Origin: Epinephelus fuscoguttatus
Lineage: Eukaryota; Chordata; Actinopteri; Perciformes; Serranidae
Assembly: GCF_011397635.1 (NCBI RefSeq)
Contig: NC_064773.1
Coordinates: 1,742,501-1,806,500 of the forward strand
Length of the DNA: 64,000 nucleotides
Direction of reading: 5' to 3'
Below, piece after piece: positions 48,722 through 58,954 of this stretch. The notes beneath the pieces were generated by a model. It searched no databases, had not been told where the DNA came from, and was given only the letters and a program-made list of their open reading frames with translations. The translations under genes and the position numbers were made by a program. Numbering within the stretch: the stretch's first letter is position 1; every line of letters starts with the position of its first letter.

Positions 48722-51700
48722 CAATCAGGAAATATTTTAGAACTTCAGCATGTTGAAGAGGTCGTGTTGTTTTCCTCTTTATTTGTCTGTCTGTCCATCT
48801 ACAGACAGATTTTGTCAATGCATGACGTCACACCTGTGCAAGATGCAGTCTAAAAACTTTACCGGTGTGCAGTTGAGACCAACACGAAGGCCGAGATCAA
48901 AGGTAGTCTGAGTAGGGGGGCCAGAAGTACAGTCACTTCACACCCCTGGTCTACGTCTGCTTTAAAGGGATATTTTGCTGATTTTCAACCAGCTCTGTAT
49001 CGTCACCTTCTCAGTGTGCTGTCACCTTGTCGTGGTGGAGACGCTTGCGCACCTCTACGACCCTGAGAGCTATGCTGGGGGGTCCGTGGCCCCTGGTAGG
49101 TTCAACCTTACTAGATTGGTCTCAGGTAAGGATCCAGACAAAAGTCAGCAAGCTGGCCCTCCAGGCTTGGGGGCGTGGTGCTAACAATTCCACCCCATGA
49201 AAAACACTACTACTACTGACATCAGGCACATCGTAGACACCCGCCACCAAAACAGTGACAGTATGACCACTCCTGATGAAAGCTGAAAGCAGATCAGGAG
49301 TGTGAAAGAGGGTCTATCAGGGCCAAAATCCAAGATCTGCCTTGGGACATGGAATATCTGAACCCTGTACGTGACCACCGAGACAGCGCAGGTCCTCGGT
49401 GAGATGAAGAGATACCACCTGGACATCCTGGGATCAGTGAGAGTCACTGGACCAGTTCCAGACACCAAGTGCTGCATGATGGATAAAACCCAGATGACCA
49501 AAAGCAGCTGGTGCAGAACTGTGACACTGGAGCTGGAACAGATGGACCTGTCCTTGGGAGAGACGCAACATGCTGCCAAGAATCGAACGCAACGGAGAAA
49601 ACTCACTGAAGCCTGATGTCCCACCAGGATGAAGAGGAGTCAGTAAGGAAGTTTGTATCGTCACAATGTGGGTCGTACGTGAGTGAGTGATCCAAGATGG
49701 TCTCTGGTTTTAGATTAGATTTTGATGTCTCAAGGGTCCTATGTGTTTGTTTGGGGATCAGAGACCTTCTCAGACCTCCCTGTACCTCACACACTGAGTA
49801 CAGTCTCATCAGAACCAATAAAACCGATCGGCAAAACAACTAAAGTCAGACTCAGGCTGTCGTTTCGCAGTTTGACTGTTTCCAGCATTAACGCTCCCTC
49901 CTCAGTCAGTCATGTGACCTCACGTCTGTCAGGTGAGTGTGTGTGTACCTGTGAACTCTTTCTTGCAGCGATCTCTGACGCTCTCCTCCAGATTCTCCAG
50001 CTGGTGTTTCACCTTCTCGTACTCTCGCTCCGCCTGCTGACTCTTCCTCCTGTTAACACACATCACAGATATTTAAACGCACCAACACGCAGGAAACAAA
50101 CACGTCTGTGTGTCTTTTTAAAAATTATGTTTCTGACCTGTAGCAGTAGACGGACACGATGATGAAGAGCAGCATGGGGACGATGACTGCGGGGATGATT
50201 ATAGCCAGAGGGATGTCGTCTTTCCTGGCGTAGTAGACTGAACCCACCGTCCACACGCCGTGACCGAACTTCACCTGGACAGAGACACAGAGCCGCTCAG
50301 TATCAGAGGTTAACAGGGTAAAAATTAAACCTCTGAAACATCTCAAGCATCATTTCACACACAAAACTGAGGACCTGGGTGGAATTCTTTACAAAACTCA
50401 GTGGATTTAAACACGAACATGTCGTTATCCTGTAGAGTGTCTCTGAGTATCTCAAAAAGTTCTTGTCCTTGGACTTCTTTATCATCAGCTCAGAGTTTGA
50501 AATTTGACTTTTGTATTAAAACGTAGGAACTCATAAATAATTCTGCTGACCTGGTAGATGCTAACATGCTAACATGCTAACATCAACATTCAGGCCTGTT
50601 TGGGAACCAGCAGGAGAGGGGCGTCTGGTGGGTGGAGCAGCCGTCCCATACACGAAGACAATGTCTTTGATTTCTAAATGGATTTATGAACTTTTATTAT
50701 CAGAGATGACGATGACAATACCCTTTGTGGGGACTTTTGTCTTTGTCCTGCTGTTACAGACCATAATATCCTGCAATTTCCTGATAGTTAAAATATCATC
50801 TATGAACAATGAGTTCAGTCACAAAGCAGGAAAATGAATATTTTATTCCCCACCTCCTCCCGTTATATTAATCCTGTCTGAATGAGCATCACCAAATTGT
50901 CATTTTCGCACAAGTAAACTCGGATTACCACTTTGCGTTTGTGTGTCTCCACAAACAAGTCGCACTTATAGTCTCCATCCGTGTCTGTGAAAACATGGAT
51001 GCTTCACACACACACAGGAGATCTATACAATCAGCACAGTTTCACTGGCCAAAAACATGTTTTGAGGTCACAGTGACCTTGACTTCGAATACCAAATTAT
51101 AACTGGCTCATCGTTGAGTCGAAATGAACATTCGTGGCAAATTTGAAGAAATTCCTTAAAAATGTTCTTGAGATATTGCATTAATGAGAATGTGATGACG
51201 GGGTCACAGTGACTTTGACCTCTGACCCCTAAATTCTAATAGTTTGCGACTCAAAGTAGACATCTGTGCAAAATTTGAAGACCTCAAAATGTTAACAAGA
51301 ATGAGACAGATGCAAGGTCACAGTGACCTTGACCATTAAAACCATATCAGCTCATTGTTGAGTTTAAGTGGACGTTTGTGCCACGGCATTCTTGAGATAT
51401 TGCGTTCACAATAATTAGATGAATGCACGGTTACAGTGACTGGATGGATGAAGAGATTTACAGATGGACGACCCAAAAACATAATGCCTGTGTCCACAGC
51501 TATCACAGATTACTGATGATGTAAAAGGTGGACGTGTGTGAAGTTACCGTCAGGTCCAGCGGTTCATTGGTCGTGTCTCTGCGCTGGCGTTTGGATCTGG
51601 ATTTGGGCTGCGACGAAGGAGCATCCAGGATCAACTTATCATCCTGCACACAGACGGAGACAAACACAAGAGTCACACAGCTGAACTCAACATCAGACTG

Positions 51701-54700
51701 ATGACATCACTTTATTACAGATAGTAATACAGACCTGAACTAAAGAAGCACCAACTGATCCGTTCACTGTGGTTTAAAATAGAACCTGTTTGACTTGAGT
51801 CCCTTTATAACCAAGCAATAAAGTCCACATATCACAGGTTATACATATATATAAATGTCACCGAGCTTGTTTTATTTTAGTAGTTTGCAGATCAAAGTAA
51901 AGCTTTAAAAGAATCTCAAGTTTTTTTTTAACAAACAAGTTCTCCAAACGTCGGCTGGCAAAGTTCTCAACTACACAATAAACTAAAGACAAACTGAAGA
52001 CTCCCTAAAAGTTTTTAAACTTAAAGGAACACTGAATCCACAAAATGATCATTTATACATCAGTTGTTCAAAATCTGTTACGTTGAATTTGTAAAGAAAA
52101 CGTTGTTTTTCTCTCAGGCCTCTGTGGGGCTTCAGGACACTTGGATCACTACGGACGAGCAGTATGGAGATATTTTGTGGTTTCAATGATGTGTTTTTGG
52201 ACGTTTGAATCTGGGGCGCCGTCAGCCTCCATTAGGTGGAGTTGTGTTGCTACCTCCTCTCCCCTTGGATCTCTGCAAGTGATGTGAGGACTCTAAAACT
52301 TCACCTGAGCCTCCCTCGCCATATGGGTGAGTAGATAATGGCTGAATGTTCATTTTTGGGTGCACTATCCCTTTAAGTTACTGATGCTCTTGTCACAGCC
52401 AGACTCCTTTGACAAAAACCTAATTTTAGCTCTCTGATCACAGGAGCTGCTGGTCTACTGCTGCCTACATCAGTTAGATAGCTTGTGTTATTGTGTGATT
52501 TTGGTGTTTTAAAGGGTTAATTCAGATTCACCAAAGTCACTAACTAACTAACTGAATGAGGCAGCAGTAGACCAGCAGCTCCTGTGTTCAGCAAGGTAAA
52601 ATCATTGTTTTTGTAAATGGAGTCTGGCTCTGACAAGGGTAGAGATCAGTTTCACTGTCAGTTCAGTTCACTGTCACAAATTTGTGTCTGTTTGTGAAGT
52701 ACTGATCATCTGACTGGATAAATGAGACGTGAATTATACTGCAGGAGTTGTGAGCAGGAGTTTCTAAACAGATGTTGTAATAAAAGTTTTACTGTTGTTT
52801 AACACGGACCCCTGTGACCTTAATTCATCAAGACTTTTCTGCATTCTTTAATTGTCCGTTCATCGTGGAGACATGAGAGAAAAACAGCTCCTGTCACAAA
52901 CTCAAAACAACACAGTGAGTATCTGATACACAGATGATCATTTGTATATATAGGGGTGAAATATTCCTTTAATACCAAGGTCCTCATTATTTTTGGTTCT
53001 GGGGAGCAGGAATTTAAGAAAGTTTTTAAGCCAAACTTTACACCACGGACTGCTGAATGAAGTTCAGATGATATAAGAGGATGAACATGGAGAAAGTTTG
53101 TGTTGAGGTACATTTGAACACGCAGAATCAGGACTGAAAGTGTGGGACATTTCTGTTTTTGTCAGATAACATCTTTTATCAGGTGTTTGCTGTTTAGTGT
53201 TGAATGTGTCCTGACGCTGTGTTTCTGCAGCATGACGGTATCAGCTCAATTCAGTTGAACAAACAAATAAAAAGCAAATATCAGCTCCATCTTTACAGTG
53301 TGAATCCATTATAACCTCATTTCTCACTCCTGCAGGGGAAACAGAGAGACGTGTGTGTTTACCTGCAGGATGTTAACATGACAGGAAGCGTCTCCAACAA
53401 AAGCCTGCGCCTCTTTGGCTGTCATGGCCTTGGAGAAACCTCGACCCTGGCGGAGAAAAACAGAGTGATGTCGGTAAATCCAGAGATAAAGAGTGGCATA
53501 GTATATGAAGTGTGGATGTAAGCATCCGTCCTCACAGTGACGATGATGATGCTGGTCTCAGTAATGACGTTCTTGTCGAGCTCATTGAAGGTGGGGTCAG
53601 GGTGGTAGTTGAAACCCTTGAGGTCCTCCATCACGTTGTCCAGCTGGAGGACGGTGCGCAGAGACGGGCTGTTGGCGCAGCAGTTTACCGGAGGAGAGTA
53701 AAACTGGAGGACGGTGCCGTTCTTACTCAGAGACTCCTGGACAAACTGAAGAAGGAGATAAAGAAGAAGAAGTGAGTCCAGCTGCGACATGTTTTCTTCT
53801 TTTACATTCAGTCAAGACCAAATTACAATATTTAAATTAAGACAACACAATGAAACAAGAACAAATGTCTCGCCTTCTGTTCCTGAGATATGACGTTAAA
53901 ACATGATGATGTCACAGTCAAGCTGACCTTTGACCTTTTGACCTTCATTATTTTATCCCGTTAGACATTTGTGTCAAGTTTGGTCAGAATTTTTTGAGGT
54001 CACAGTGACCTTTTACCTTTGACCACAAAACTTGAATTAATTCATCCTTGAATCTTAGTAGACGTTTGTGCCAAATTTGAGAAAATTCCCTCAAGGCATT
54101 CATAAGATATCTTATTTTCAAAGGACGAGACCGATGCAAGGTCACAGTGATGTTTGACCACAAAATTCTAATCAGCTCATCTTTGAGTCTATGTAGATGT
54201 TTGTGCCAAAGTTTAAAATTCTCACAAGACGACCTTGAGATATCGTGTTTACAAGAATGTGATGTATGCAGAAATGTACGGACAGACGGACAACCTGAAA
54301 CCATTTTACCTCTGGTCATGGCTATTGCTGGGGTGTAGGCATAGTAAAAAAATTTTTTTTTTTAAATTAGCATATGATATATTAAATATGTCACAGTGAG
54401 CTCTGACAACCAAAGTCTAGTCAGCTCATCCTCAAGTCCAAGTCGACGTTTGTGCTAAATTTGAAGGGATGGAGATATCGTGCTCATGAGAATGAGATGG
54501 AGGCAAGTTAATAGTGACCCTGACCTTTGACCATCAAAATCTATTCAGTTCATTGTTGAGTACAAGAGGACGTTTGTGCCAAATTTGAAGGAATTCCTTC
54601 AAGGTATTCTTCAGATATCAACAGATGAGATGGACCAGGTCAAAGTGACCTTGAACTTTGACCTGTGAACAACAAAATCTAGTCAGTTCATCATTGAGTC

Positions 54701-57700
54701 CAAGTAGACATTTGTGCCAATTCTGAGGGACTGAGAAATCTCCTTTACAAGAATGAGATGCATGCAAGGCCACAGTGACCTTGACCTTTGAACGCCTAAT
54801 TCTAGTAAGTTTATTCTTCAGTCCAAGCGGATGTTTGTGCTAAATCTAAAGAGAATTCCATCAAGGTGCGCTTGAGATATTATGTTCACAATAATGAAAC
54901 GAACCCGGTCACAGTGTTCTTGAACTTTGACCGACGACCACCAAAATATTATCAGTTCATCATTGAGTCCAAGTGGACGTTTGTGCCAAAGTTCAAGAAA
55001 TTCCCACAGGGGTTTTTAAGATAATGTATTCCCAAGAATGAGATGGGCGCAAGGTTACAGCTGCCTTGACCTCTGACCACTAAAACAGATCGTTCATCAT
55101 TAGGTCCAAGTGAATGTTTGTGCCACATTTGAAGAAATGCCTCTAAGGTGTTCTTGAGATATTGTGTTCAGGAGAATGAAACGGACATACAAACAACATG
55201 AAAACATAACGTCTCTGGACACAGCTATCACCAGTGCGGAGGCATAAAATAAAAAAAAAAAAAAAAAACAAGACAAAAAAATAACGACAGAAAACCTGAC
55301 GTTTGCTTCGACTCTCAGTTCTTTTAAAACGGAGCTGAAAACATTTGACATTGAATCAAATATGGCTCTTTGTGTTTACGACTTTCATCTCTTCATTCAT
55401 CCTGTTTAATCTAGTACAATTTCGCTCTAAAATCTTGTTCATATCTCTCTTTTTTATGTCCTTGTATCTCTTGTTTATCAGATTCAAAATGGAGGACTGT
55501 AGGATGACTGAAATGAAGGAATCATTTTGCAGAACTCTTCCATTATCACGCAGTGAGATAAGAACCTTGTTTTTTCTGTTGAAAACCAGTGGCTTTAAAA
55601 ATATAACCATTTTTAATTATTTCTAATGGTGAGTAGGAAAGTGTTGACAGTTTGTTTGCAGTGAATCTCTCCATACTTGAATCAAGTGATTCCAGATTTT
55701 CAGTGCAGGTGTAACTTTTACCTCACATTTCCTCTGTGTCTCTGTCTCTGTGTCTGTCCCCCCCCCCCACTGTGTCTCCCCCTCTTTGTTCCCGGTTCAG
55801 ACGGCAGCATTTGATGAAGTGACGATGAAACGACTTCCCCTCCTCTCCCCTGCAGTGAATCTTTCCTCAGAGACTCTGTCACTCAGAGTTATTCAGCGGT
55901 GAAATAGAAGCACCACCGTCCCCTTTCTCTGTTTCAGCCTCCTGACTCAGGAAGTGTCAGTCAGATGCACACCGATACGCATCAGGCCGATACAAACAGA
56001 AGACTGGTCCTCTGTGTGTCGTCAAAATGATGTGGTTTGACTGATGGAACATTTATTGATCAGTAAAGCTCCTGCAACCTGAGCTGACGTGTTGATCAGA
56101 CAGTAAACAACCACAGCACAAAAAATGTATTGTCTTTTGCTCTCTGACAAGAACAAAAGTAGAATCACCACCTCGTTGTTGTATGACTCCGCCCACCAGA
56201 CCACCCTGTGGTTGTATGACTCCGCCCACCAGTCCACCCTGTGGTTGTATGACTCCGCCCACCAGTCCACCCTGTGGTTGAATGACTCCGCCCACCAGAC
56301 CACCCTGTGGTTGTATGACTCCGCCCACCAGTCCACCCTGTGGTTGTATGACTCCGCCCACCAGTCCACCCTGTGGTTGTATGACTCCGCCCACCAGTCC
56401 AGTGACTAAAAACGTGTTGTGAGGTCACAGTGACCTTGACCTTCAGCTACTAAATTCTAATCAGTTCATTCTTGAGTTCAAGCGACGTTTGCGCCAAATT
56501 TGAGCAAAGTCCCACAAGGTGTTCTTTAGATATAATGTTCATGACAATGCAATGGATGGGGTCACAGTGACCTTGAGCTTTGACCATGAAATCTTAATCA
56601 GTTGATTTGTCACTCAAAGTGGGTGTTCTTGAAGAAATATCTGAAGAAACTACCTTGAGGTATTCTTGAGATATCTGGTTAACAAGGCAGATGCAAGGTT
56701 ACAATGATCTTGACCTTTGACCTCTGACCATCAATTTTTTATTTGTGCCACATTTGAGGCAGTCCCACAAGGTGTTCCTTAACGCTTCCAATCAGAGCTG
56801 TCGCCTACGCAGAGGCATAAAAATAAAAAATTTGAATACTCAACCATTCTCTTGAGGCAACTTGATTTGGTTATTTTAACTGTATTAACAACAAAATCTG
56901 ATTCTTTAGATCATACTTTCTCCTGTCTTTCCAAATTCAGACTCTGTGATGACTATTAGCTCTGAGCTAAATGTTTATATCACAGTAACAGGTGTCAAAC
57001 TAATGTCAAGTTTTATGGTATTAAACATTTTTAAAAGCTGATTCCTGACAGTTTGTTGATAATTTTTTCTTGTAATGATCCTTGACTGGATGTTATAGTG
57101 TGCTGATGTTATCTTAGTTTTTAATTTCCATTTTCATCCGCTGCCTCACTGCAGAGGCCAAACTGCCGATCCATTTAGCTTTTCATAATACGAGTTCTGT
57201 TCTGTAGTCTAGATGTTTTCTAACACTTTGTTAAAGATGATCTAGCTGCATGTTATCTTTGATAAAATGTTTTCTTGTTAACAAAAACGTGACACTGACA
57301 TGAGGATGAAACGAGAGGGGAGAAAAAAACAGAAGAAGAACTGAAAGAGAAACACTGATTTGTAGGAGCGATAAATAAACAGAGGAAGAAGAAGACAAAC
57401 AAACTTCCTGCTGAGAAATGAAGTCGGGACACAGAGGAAATGAAGAACCACTTCAACAAAGAACCAACAAACTCCACACGTTTTTGTTTTTCTATTTGTG
57501 TGGATGTGTTTGTGTCTGATGTTCATGTGTCTCATGCTCTCACATTTTCTTCTATACGTTCAATGTAAAGCACTTTGAGTTTATCTGTGACGATATGTGC
57601 TACATAAATTAAACTGTCATTGCCATCGATCTGCAACAACAACAACAACAACAACAACACAACTTCCTACCTCTACAGACGGGGTCTTCTGTGTGAACAC

Positions 57701-58542
57701 GTCGTCGGTGGATGTCAGGACTTTCATCGTGGCTTTCTGGATCAGATCAAAACCACTTCCCTCCACCACAATCCTCCTCCCACCGCTACACACACACACA
57801 CACACACACATACACAGAGTTGTAAATTAATTGAAGCACATGTATTTATCAGCAAAACTTTCACCAACATCATCAAATCACAGCTGATCAAACTGAGTGA
57901 CGACAGACGGAGACATTTTAACTTTAAAGGATTTTTTGTTTTCATCAAATCTTCTCTGACAGCAGATTTAAAGTTAAAGTGTGTTTGACCTTCTCAGAGT
58001 GAACACACACTGGATGTTTCAATATTTAATCTGCCTACGACACAAAAACACTTCACACAGAGTGCTTTACTTTTCTGTTTTTGTTCTGCTCACGAACAGT
58101 ATTTTACTTCTGTCCGACATAAAGCAGCTCACTCACCATATGAAGCTGTCTTTGGGGTAGTAATCTGTGATCTTGGGGTTTTCGGAGTACTGGTACGCAG
58201 CTGTCACGTCCTTGGTGGTGTTTTTACCGTATCTCACCGTCACCGTTAACGGGTCAGAGGGGACCTTCTGCCCTCGGTACCTCCCGGTCTTACAGGTGAT
58301 CTCTTCGCCAAACTCCAGGCTGAGGAGGACAGAGGAAGACTTTTAAATGACCTTCAGAAAACACACATAAACATGTGAGACACTGTGTCAACAGGTGTTT
58401 CTTACACTTCACAGAGGACTCCTCCCACACTGACGGACACGTCCTCTTTAGAGGCCGTGTCCAGGTCTTCTCCTTTGATGGTGATGACGGTTCCTCCGGC
58501 TGCTGGACCCCTCGCGGGCTGGACAGAGACTGGTTTGGGGTC
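32910..58542 (-). CDS. plxnb2: Plexin-B2, 3' two-thirds (23 exons, 5' end beyond the right edge)
   Basis: Exons in transcript order: 58406-58542, 58137-58319, 57671-57785, 53536-53745, 53363-53446, 51548-51643, 50138-50274, 49949-50049, 48437-48666, 48070-48251, 47767-47833, 46043-46189, 45639-45707, 45371-45394, 45007-45107, 44451-44532, 42221-42372, 41725-41885, 38340-38487, 37391-37455, 36523-36598, 34157-34231, 32910-33014. Every junction is GT/AG and in phase except around 45.1-45.4 kb. Order of parts: IPT-type ectodomain, convertase site, one membrane span, juxtamembrane coiled segment, GAP domain interrupted by a Rho-GTPase-binding insert, C-terminal VTDL. Plexin-B2 is a cell-surface semaphorin-4 receptor whose cytoplasmic GAP acts on Rap/R-Ras and whose tail recruits PDZ-RhoGEFs. 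B2 rather than B1/B3 is indicated by [47 protein letters not shown] and [15 protein letters not shown]. Which fish paralogue it is I cannot tell. The sema and PSI exons are missing from the window. Confidence 0.96.
33440..33740. repeat. Dispersed repeat, copy 2 (plxnb2 intron)
   Basis: It resembles 30440-30800. It contains 'gtcaaacaaacacaggactt' and 'cctaaacctaacctatgtaac'. Confidence 0.45.
34912..35312 (+). repeat. ERE-bearing repeat family, short copy
   Basis: The head 'catccatgtcagtgaaaac' forms a small hairpin (CATCCATGT/ACATGGATG). It jumps almost at once to a monomer with AGGTCACAGTGACCT at 34997-35011. About two monomers follow, then the tail 'gttgcggaggcata' with a T run. Confidence 0.85.
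35535..36200. mobile_element. Palindromic MITE with long inverted arms and hAT-like 8-bp target duplication
   Basis: Inverted arms of about 230 bp run inward from ACGGAAGCGTATTGCATTCA at the left and its mirror (ending 'gcgtccgt') at the right. The arms contain 'gagagcaatagaacaacag' and 'catgacccgcttgtttag'. Flanks GCAAATCT (35527-35534) and ACAAATCT (36201-36208) differ at one of eight positions, consistent with an 8-bp target duplication. The centre carries a 61-codon ORF (35794-35979) nearly identical to that at 3750, ending [15 protein letters not shown]. Confidence 0.8.
36608..36650. repeat. (CA)n microsatellite, plxnb2 intron
   Basis: An uninterrupted CA tract immediately upstream (minus strand) of the YYKGIRQMV exon. 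It supplies the GT-rich stretch before that acceptor. Confidence 0.9.
38583..38665. repeat. Imperfect hairpin at the edge of the 74-bp tandem array
   Basis: 'gagagttgttgactagagatgatac' (about 38597-38622) is the inverted complement of 'gtatcatctctagtcaacgactctc' with one mismatch. With looser pairing the arms extend to about 36 bp. The right arm is the start of the first tandem unit. Confidence 0.85.
38624..39363. repeat. 74-bp tandem repeat, about 10 copies (plxnb2 intron)
   Basis: Units start 'catgagacggcgtatcatct' and end 'gacaggaagtgaccgc', at 38624, 38698, 38772 and so on with a constant 74-bp period. Units differ by only a few substitutions (ctagt/ctatt/ctagc; acgtcgac/acgctgac/acattgac), indicating recent expansion or homogenisation. 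Confidence 0.95.
40051..41395. mobile_element. Non-autonomous DNA element with expanded CCCTTAGCC minisatellite
   Basis: The left edge 'gcccaatcccaatacc' and right-hand 'ggaattgggacaccc' (about 41328) are inverted-like ends common to fish elements. The stretch 40060-40755 is a tandem array of 'ccctaccccttagccctt' and 'gtccactaccccttagcc' variants. Inverted 'aggggtaggggta' copies appear near 40775 and 41380. The interior (40800-41320) has runs of 'agctagctagc' and no ORF. Exact borders are not fixed. Confidence 0.6.
41889..41951. repeat. (CA)n microsatellite, plxnb2 intron
   Basis: A CA tract just 5' (minus strand) of the GTLQQFVDD exon. The acceptor TTTCAG follows it directly. Confidence 0.9.
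43255..43890 (-). mobile_element. PIF/Harbinger-type element with Myb-like ORF remnant
   Basis: Ends CTAGCCCTTTTTAGAC and GTGTAAAAGGGGCTAG are inverted copies. On the minus strand an ORF from 43611 reads [36 protein letters not shown] and TEGLTSRGF. This fits the Myb/trihelix DNA-binding accessory protein of Harbinger elements (W-G/S-D-x-E-x-x-x-L-L and TGTxKDGxxYxxI). No transposase is present, so this is a deletion derivative. Family assignment is from memory. Confidence 0.7.
44411..44444. repeat. (GT)n microsatellite, plxnb2 intron
   Basis: A GT tract seven bases from the donor of the [13 protein letters not shown] exon (minus strand). Confidence 0.9.
45371..45707 (-). CDS. plxnb2: plxnb2 Rho-GTPase-binding insert exons
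   Basis: 45639-45707 encodes [20 protein letters not shown] then ISQ, and 45371-45394 encodes VKEKIIDQ. This is the ubiquitin-like RBD that splits the plexin GAP and binds Rac/Rnd in family members. Reading on past the first possible donor gives VYRNLP, as expected, but the remaining linker residues before EWRPGSTG are not found in 45108-45370. Confidence 0.85.
46270..46865 (+). repeat. ERE-bearing repeat family copy
   Basis: The head hairpin 'catgtcagtgaaaacatg' is at 46270, followed by the DR1-like 'gctgacctttgacctt' at about 46419. Monomers follow, and the tail 'ggtcatggctattgctgggg' sits at 46825. No perfect palindrome is retained. Confidence 0.85.
46885..47570 (+). repeat. ERE-bearing repeat family copy, rearranged
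   Basis: The monomers contain an internal head fragment ('gatgatgtcacagtcaagc', 47260). The tail 'ggacaacctgaaaatgc' is at 47549. The segment from about 46480 to 47230 is closely repeated at about 54040-54780. Confidence 0.8.
47838..47890. repeat. (CA)n microsatellite, plxnb2 intron
   Basis: A CA tract adjoining the acceptor (GTGTCCAG, minus strand) of the exon encoding [18 protein letters not shown]. Confidence 0.9.
48070..48666 (-). CDS. plxnb2: plxnb2 GAP domain, N-terminal exons
   Basis: 48437-48666 gives [20 protein letters not shown] and [17 protein letters not shown]. 48070-48251 gives [38 protein letters not shown] and NPKLMLR. The next exon completes the R-R pair of PKLMLRRSE, known catalytic arginines of the plexin GAP; the second arginine codon is split by the intron. 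Confidence 0.95.
48670..48718. repeat. (CA)n microsatellite, plxnb2 intron
   Basis: A CA tract directly preceding (minus strand) the acceptor of the DLMIEMED exon. Confidence 0.9.
49010..49617 (+). mobile_element. Non-LTR retrotransposon 5' part with endonuclease start
   Basis: The 'caccttgtcgtggtggagac' 5' motif is followed by sequence that, in one frame, reads CLGTWNI and then [17 protein letters not shown]. This matches the beginning of an AP-endonuclease domain of fish LINEs (WN(I/V)RTL...TAQV..EM.RY.L.ILG). It carries a premature stop, and the copy ends after about 600 bp, so it is dead. The family name is not assigned. Confidence 0.65.
50138..50274 (-). CDS. plxnb2: plxnb2 transmembrane exon
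   Basis: It encodes [20 protein letters not shown], then the hydrophobic span [20 protein letters not shown] and SVYCYR. The next exon, starting [18 protein letters not shown], is the juxtamembrane coiled segment. Confidence 0.95.
50970..51520 (+). repeat. ERE-bearing repeat family copy
   Basis: The head is at 50975 and three to four monomers follow. Perfect palindromes are at 51065-51079 and 51315-51329. The tail ('gacgacccaaaaacataatgc') starts at about 51468. Confidence 0.85.
51548..51643 (-). CDS. plxnb2: plxnb2 exon with proprotein-convertase site
   Basis: It encodes [14 protein letters not shown], then SRSKRQRR (51578-51598 for the basic core) and [10 protein letters not shown]. The RSKRQRR run is a strong furin-type site, consistent with the known extracellular cleavage of B-type plexins just outside the membrane. 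Confidence 0.9.
52021..52376. mobile_element. MITE with TTAAAGG ends (TTAA target type)
   Basis: The left end TTAAAGGAACACTGAATCC and the mirror of the right end, TTAAAGGGATAGTGCACCC, match, both followed by 'aaaatga'. TTAA sits at each outer edge. It is about 356 bp with no ORF. Confidence 0.65.
52389..52637. repeat. Fold-back element with arms of about 90 bp
   Basis: Left arm 52389-52479 ('cttgtcacagccagactcc', 'acaggagctgctggtctact', 'gctgcctacatcagttag') is mirrored by 52545-52637 with scattered mismatches. The spacer is about 65 bp. Confidence 0.85.
53536..53745 (-). CDS. plxnb2: plxnb2 ectodomain exon
   Basis: It encodes [39 protein letters not shown], and [18 protein letters not shown] followed by TETSIIIVT. 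This is the membrane-proximal IPT region of B-type plexins. Confidence 0.93.
53860..54355 (+). repeat. ERE-bearing repeat family copy
   Basis: A partial head ('gttcctgagatatgacg', DR1 at about 53922) is followed by monomers. A perfect palindrome is at 53997-54011. The tail 'ggtcatggctattgctgggg' is at 54315. Confidence 0.85.
54385..55262 (+). repeat. ERE-bearing repeat family copy, long monomer array
   Basis: About six monomers with degraded palindromes, for example 'ggccacagtgaccttgacc' at about 54768. The tail at 55195 ends in an A run. It starts with the same junction, 'aattagcatatgatatatta', found at 46872. Confidence 0.85.
56183..56400. repeat. 33-bp minisatellite, about 6.5 copies
   Basis: The unit starts 'tgactccgcccaccagtcca' and ends 'ccctgtggttgta', with two A/T variant positions. 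Overlapping ORFs on both strands are products of the in-frame 33-bp period, not genes. Confidence 0.95.
56405..56825 (+). repeat. ERE-bearing repeat family copy
   Basis: Perfect palindromes are at 56422-56436 and 56559-56573, 137 bp apart, one monomer length. It ends with 'gtcgcctacgcagaggcata' and an A-rich stretch. Confidence 0.85.
57671..58542 (-). CDS. plxnb2: plxnb2 IPT-domain exons
   Basis: 58406-58542 encodes [38 protein letters not shown] and VGGVLCEV. 58137-58319 gives [19 protein letters not shown] and ends [10 protein letters not shown]. 57671-57785 starts [19 protein letters not shown]. The pattern of P-x-x-G-P-x-x-G-G-T-x-(I/V)-x-I-x-G-x-x-L is diagnostic of IPT/TIG folds of the plexin stalk. 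Confidence 0.93.
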
Positions 58543-58619
58543 CTGGACAGAGACGATGATAAATGAGCTGTTTGTTCTTGAAAGGTGAGAACATGGACTC
58601 ATGGGTCACTCTGAAGCTC

Positions 58620-58830
58620 AGAGAGGAGACCTTTGACCTTGAACCACAAAATTTGAATCAGTGTATTCTTAAGTCCAAGTGAACAAAATTCCCTTATTCT
58701 TGAGATATTGTGTTCAAGAAAATGAGACAGATTTAAGGTCACATTGACCTTGACCTTTGACCACTGAAATCCACTCATTTCATTGTTGAGTCCAAGAGAA
58801 CGTTTGTGCCAAATGTGAAACTAATATTGA
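58620..58830 (+). repeat. ERE-bearing repeat family fragment
   Basis: One and a half monomers. AGGTCACATTGACCT at 58736-58750 keeps perfect half-sites with a changed spacer. Confidence 0.75.
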
Positions 58831-58954
58831 GTCTGTCTTGACCTTCTCTCTTCTCTGCTGGTTTGGGAATCTCAACATCAGATCCAAACATGCACTAAAT
58901 AAGCATTGTGAAAACAAGAAGCAAGATCTGGGGAGTTCTGCAGGGTACGTTATC

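Noticed and set aside
56022..56428. Overlapping ORFs on both strands over the 33-bp repeat
   Set aside because: The period is a multiple of three, so open frames arise by construction. The sequence is intronic to plxnb2.
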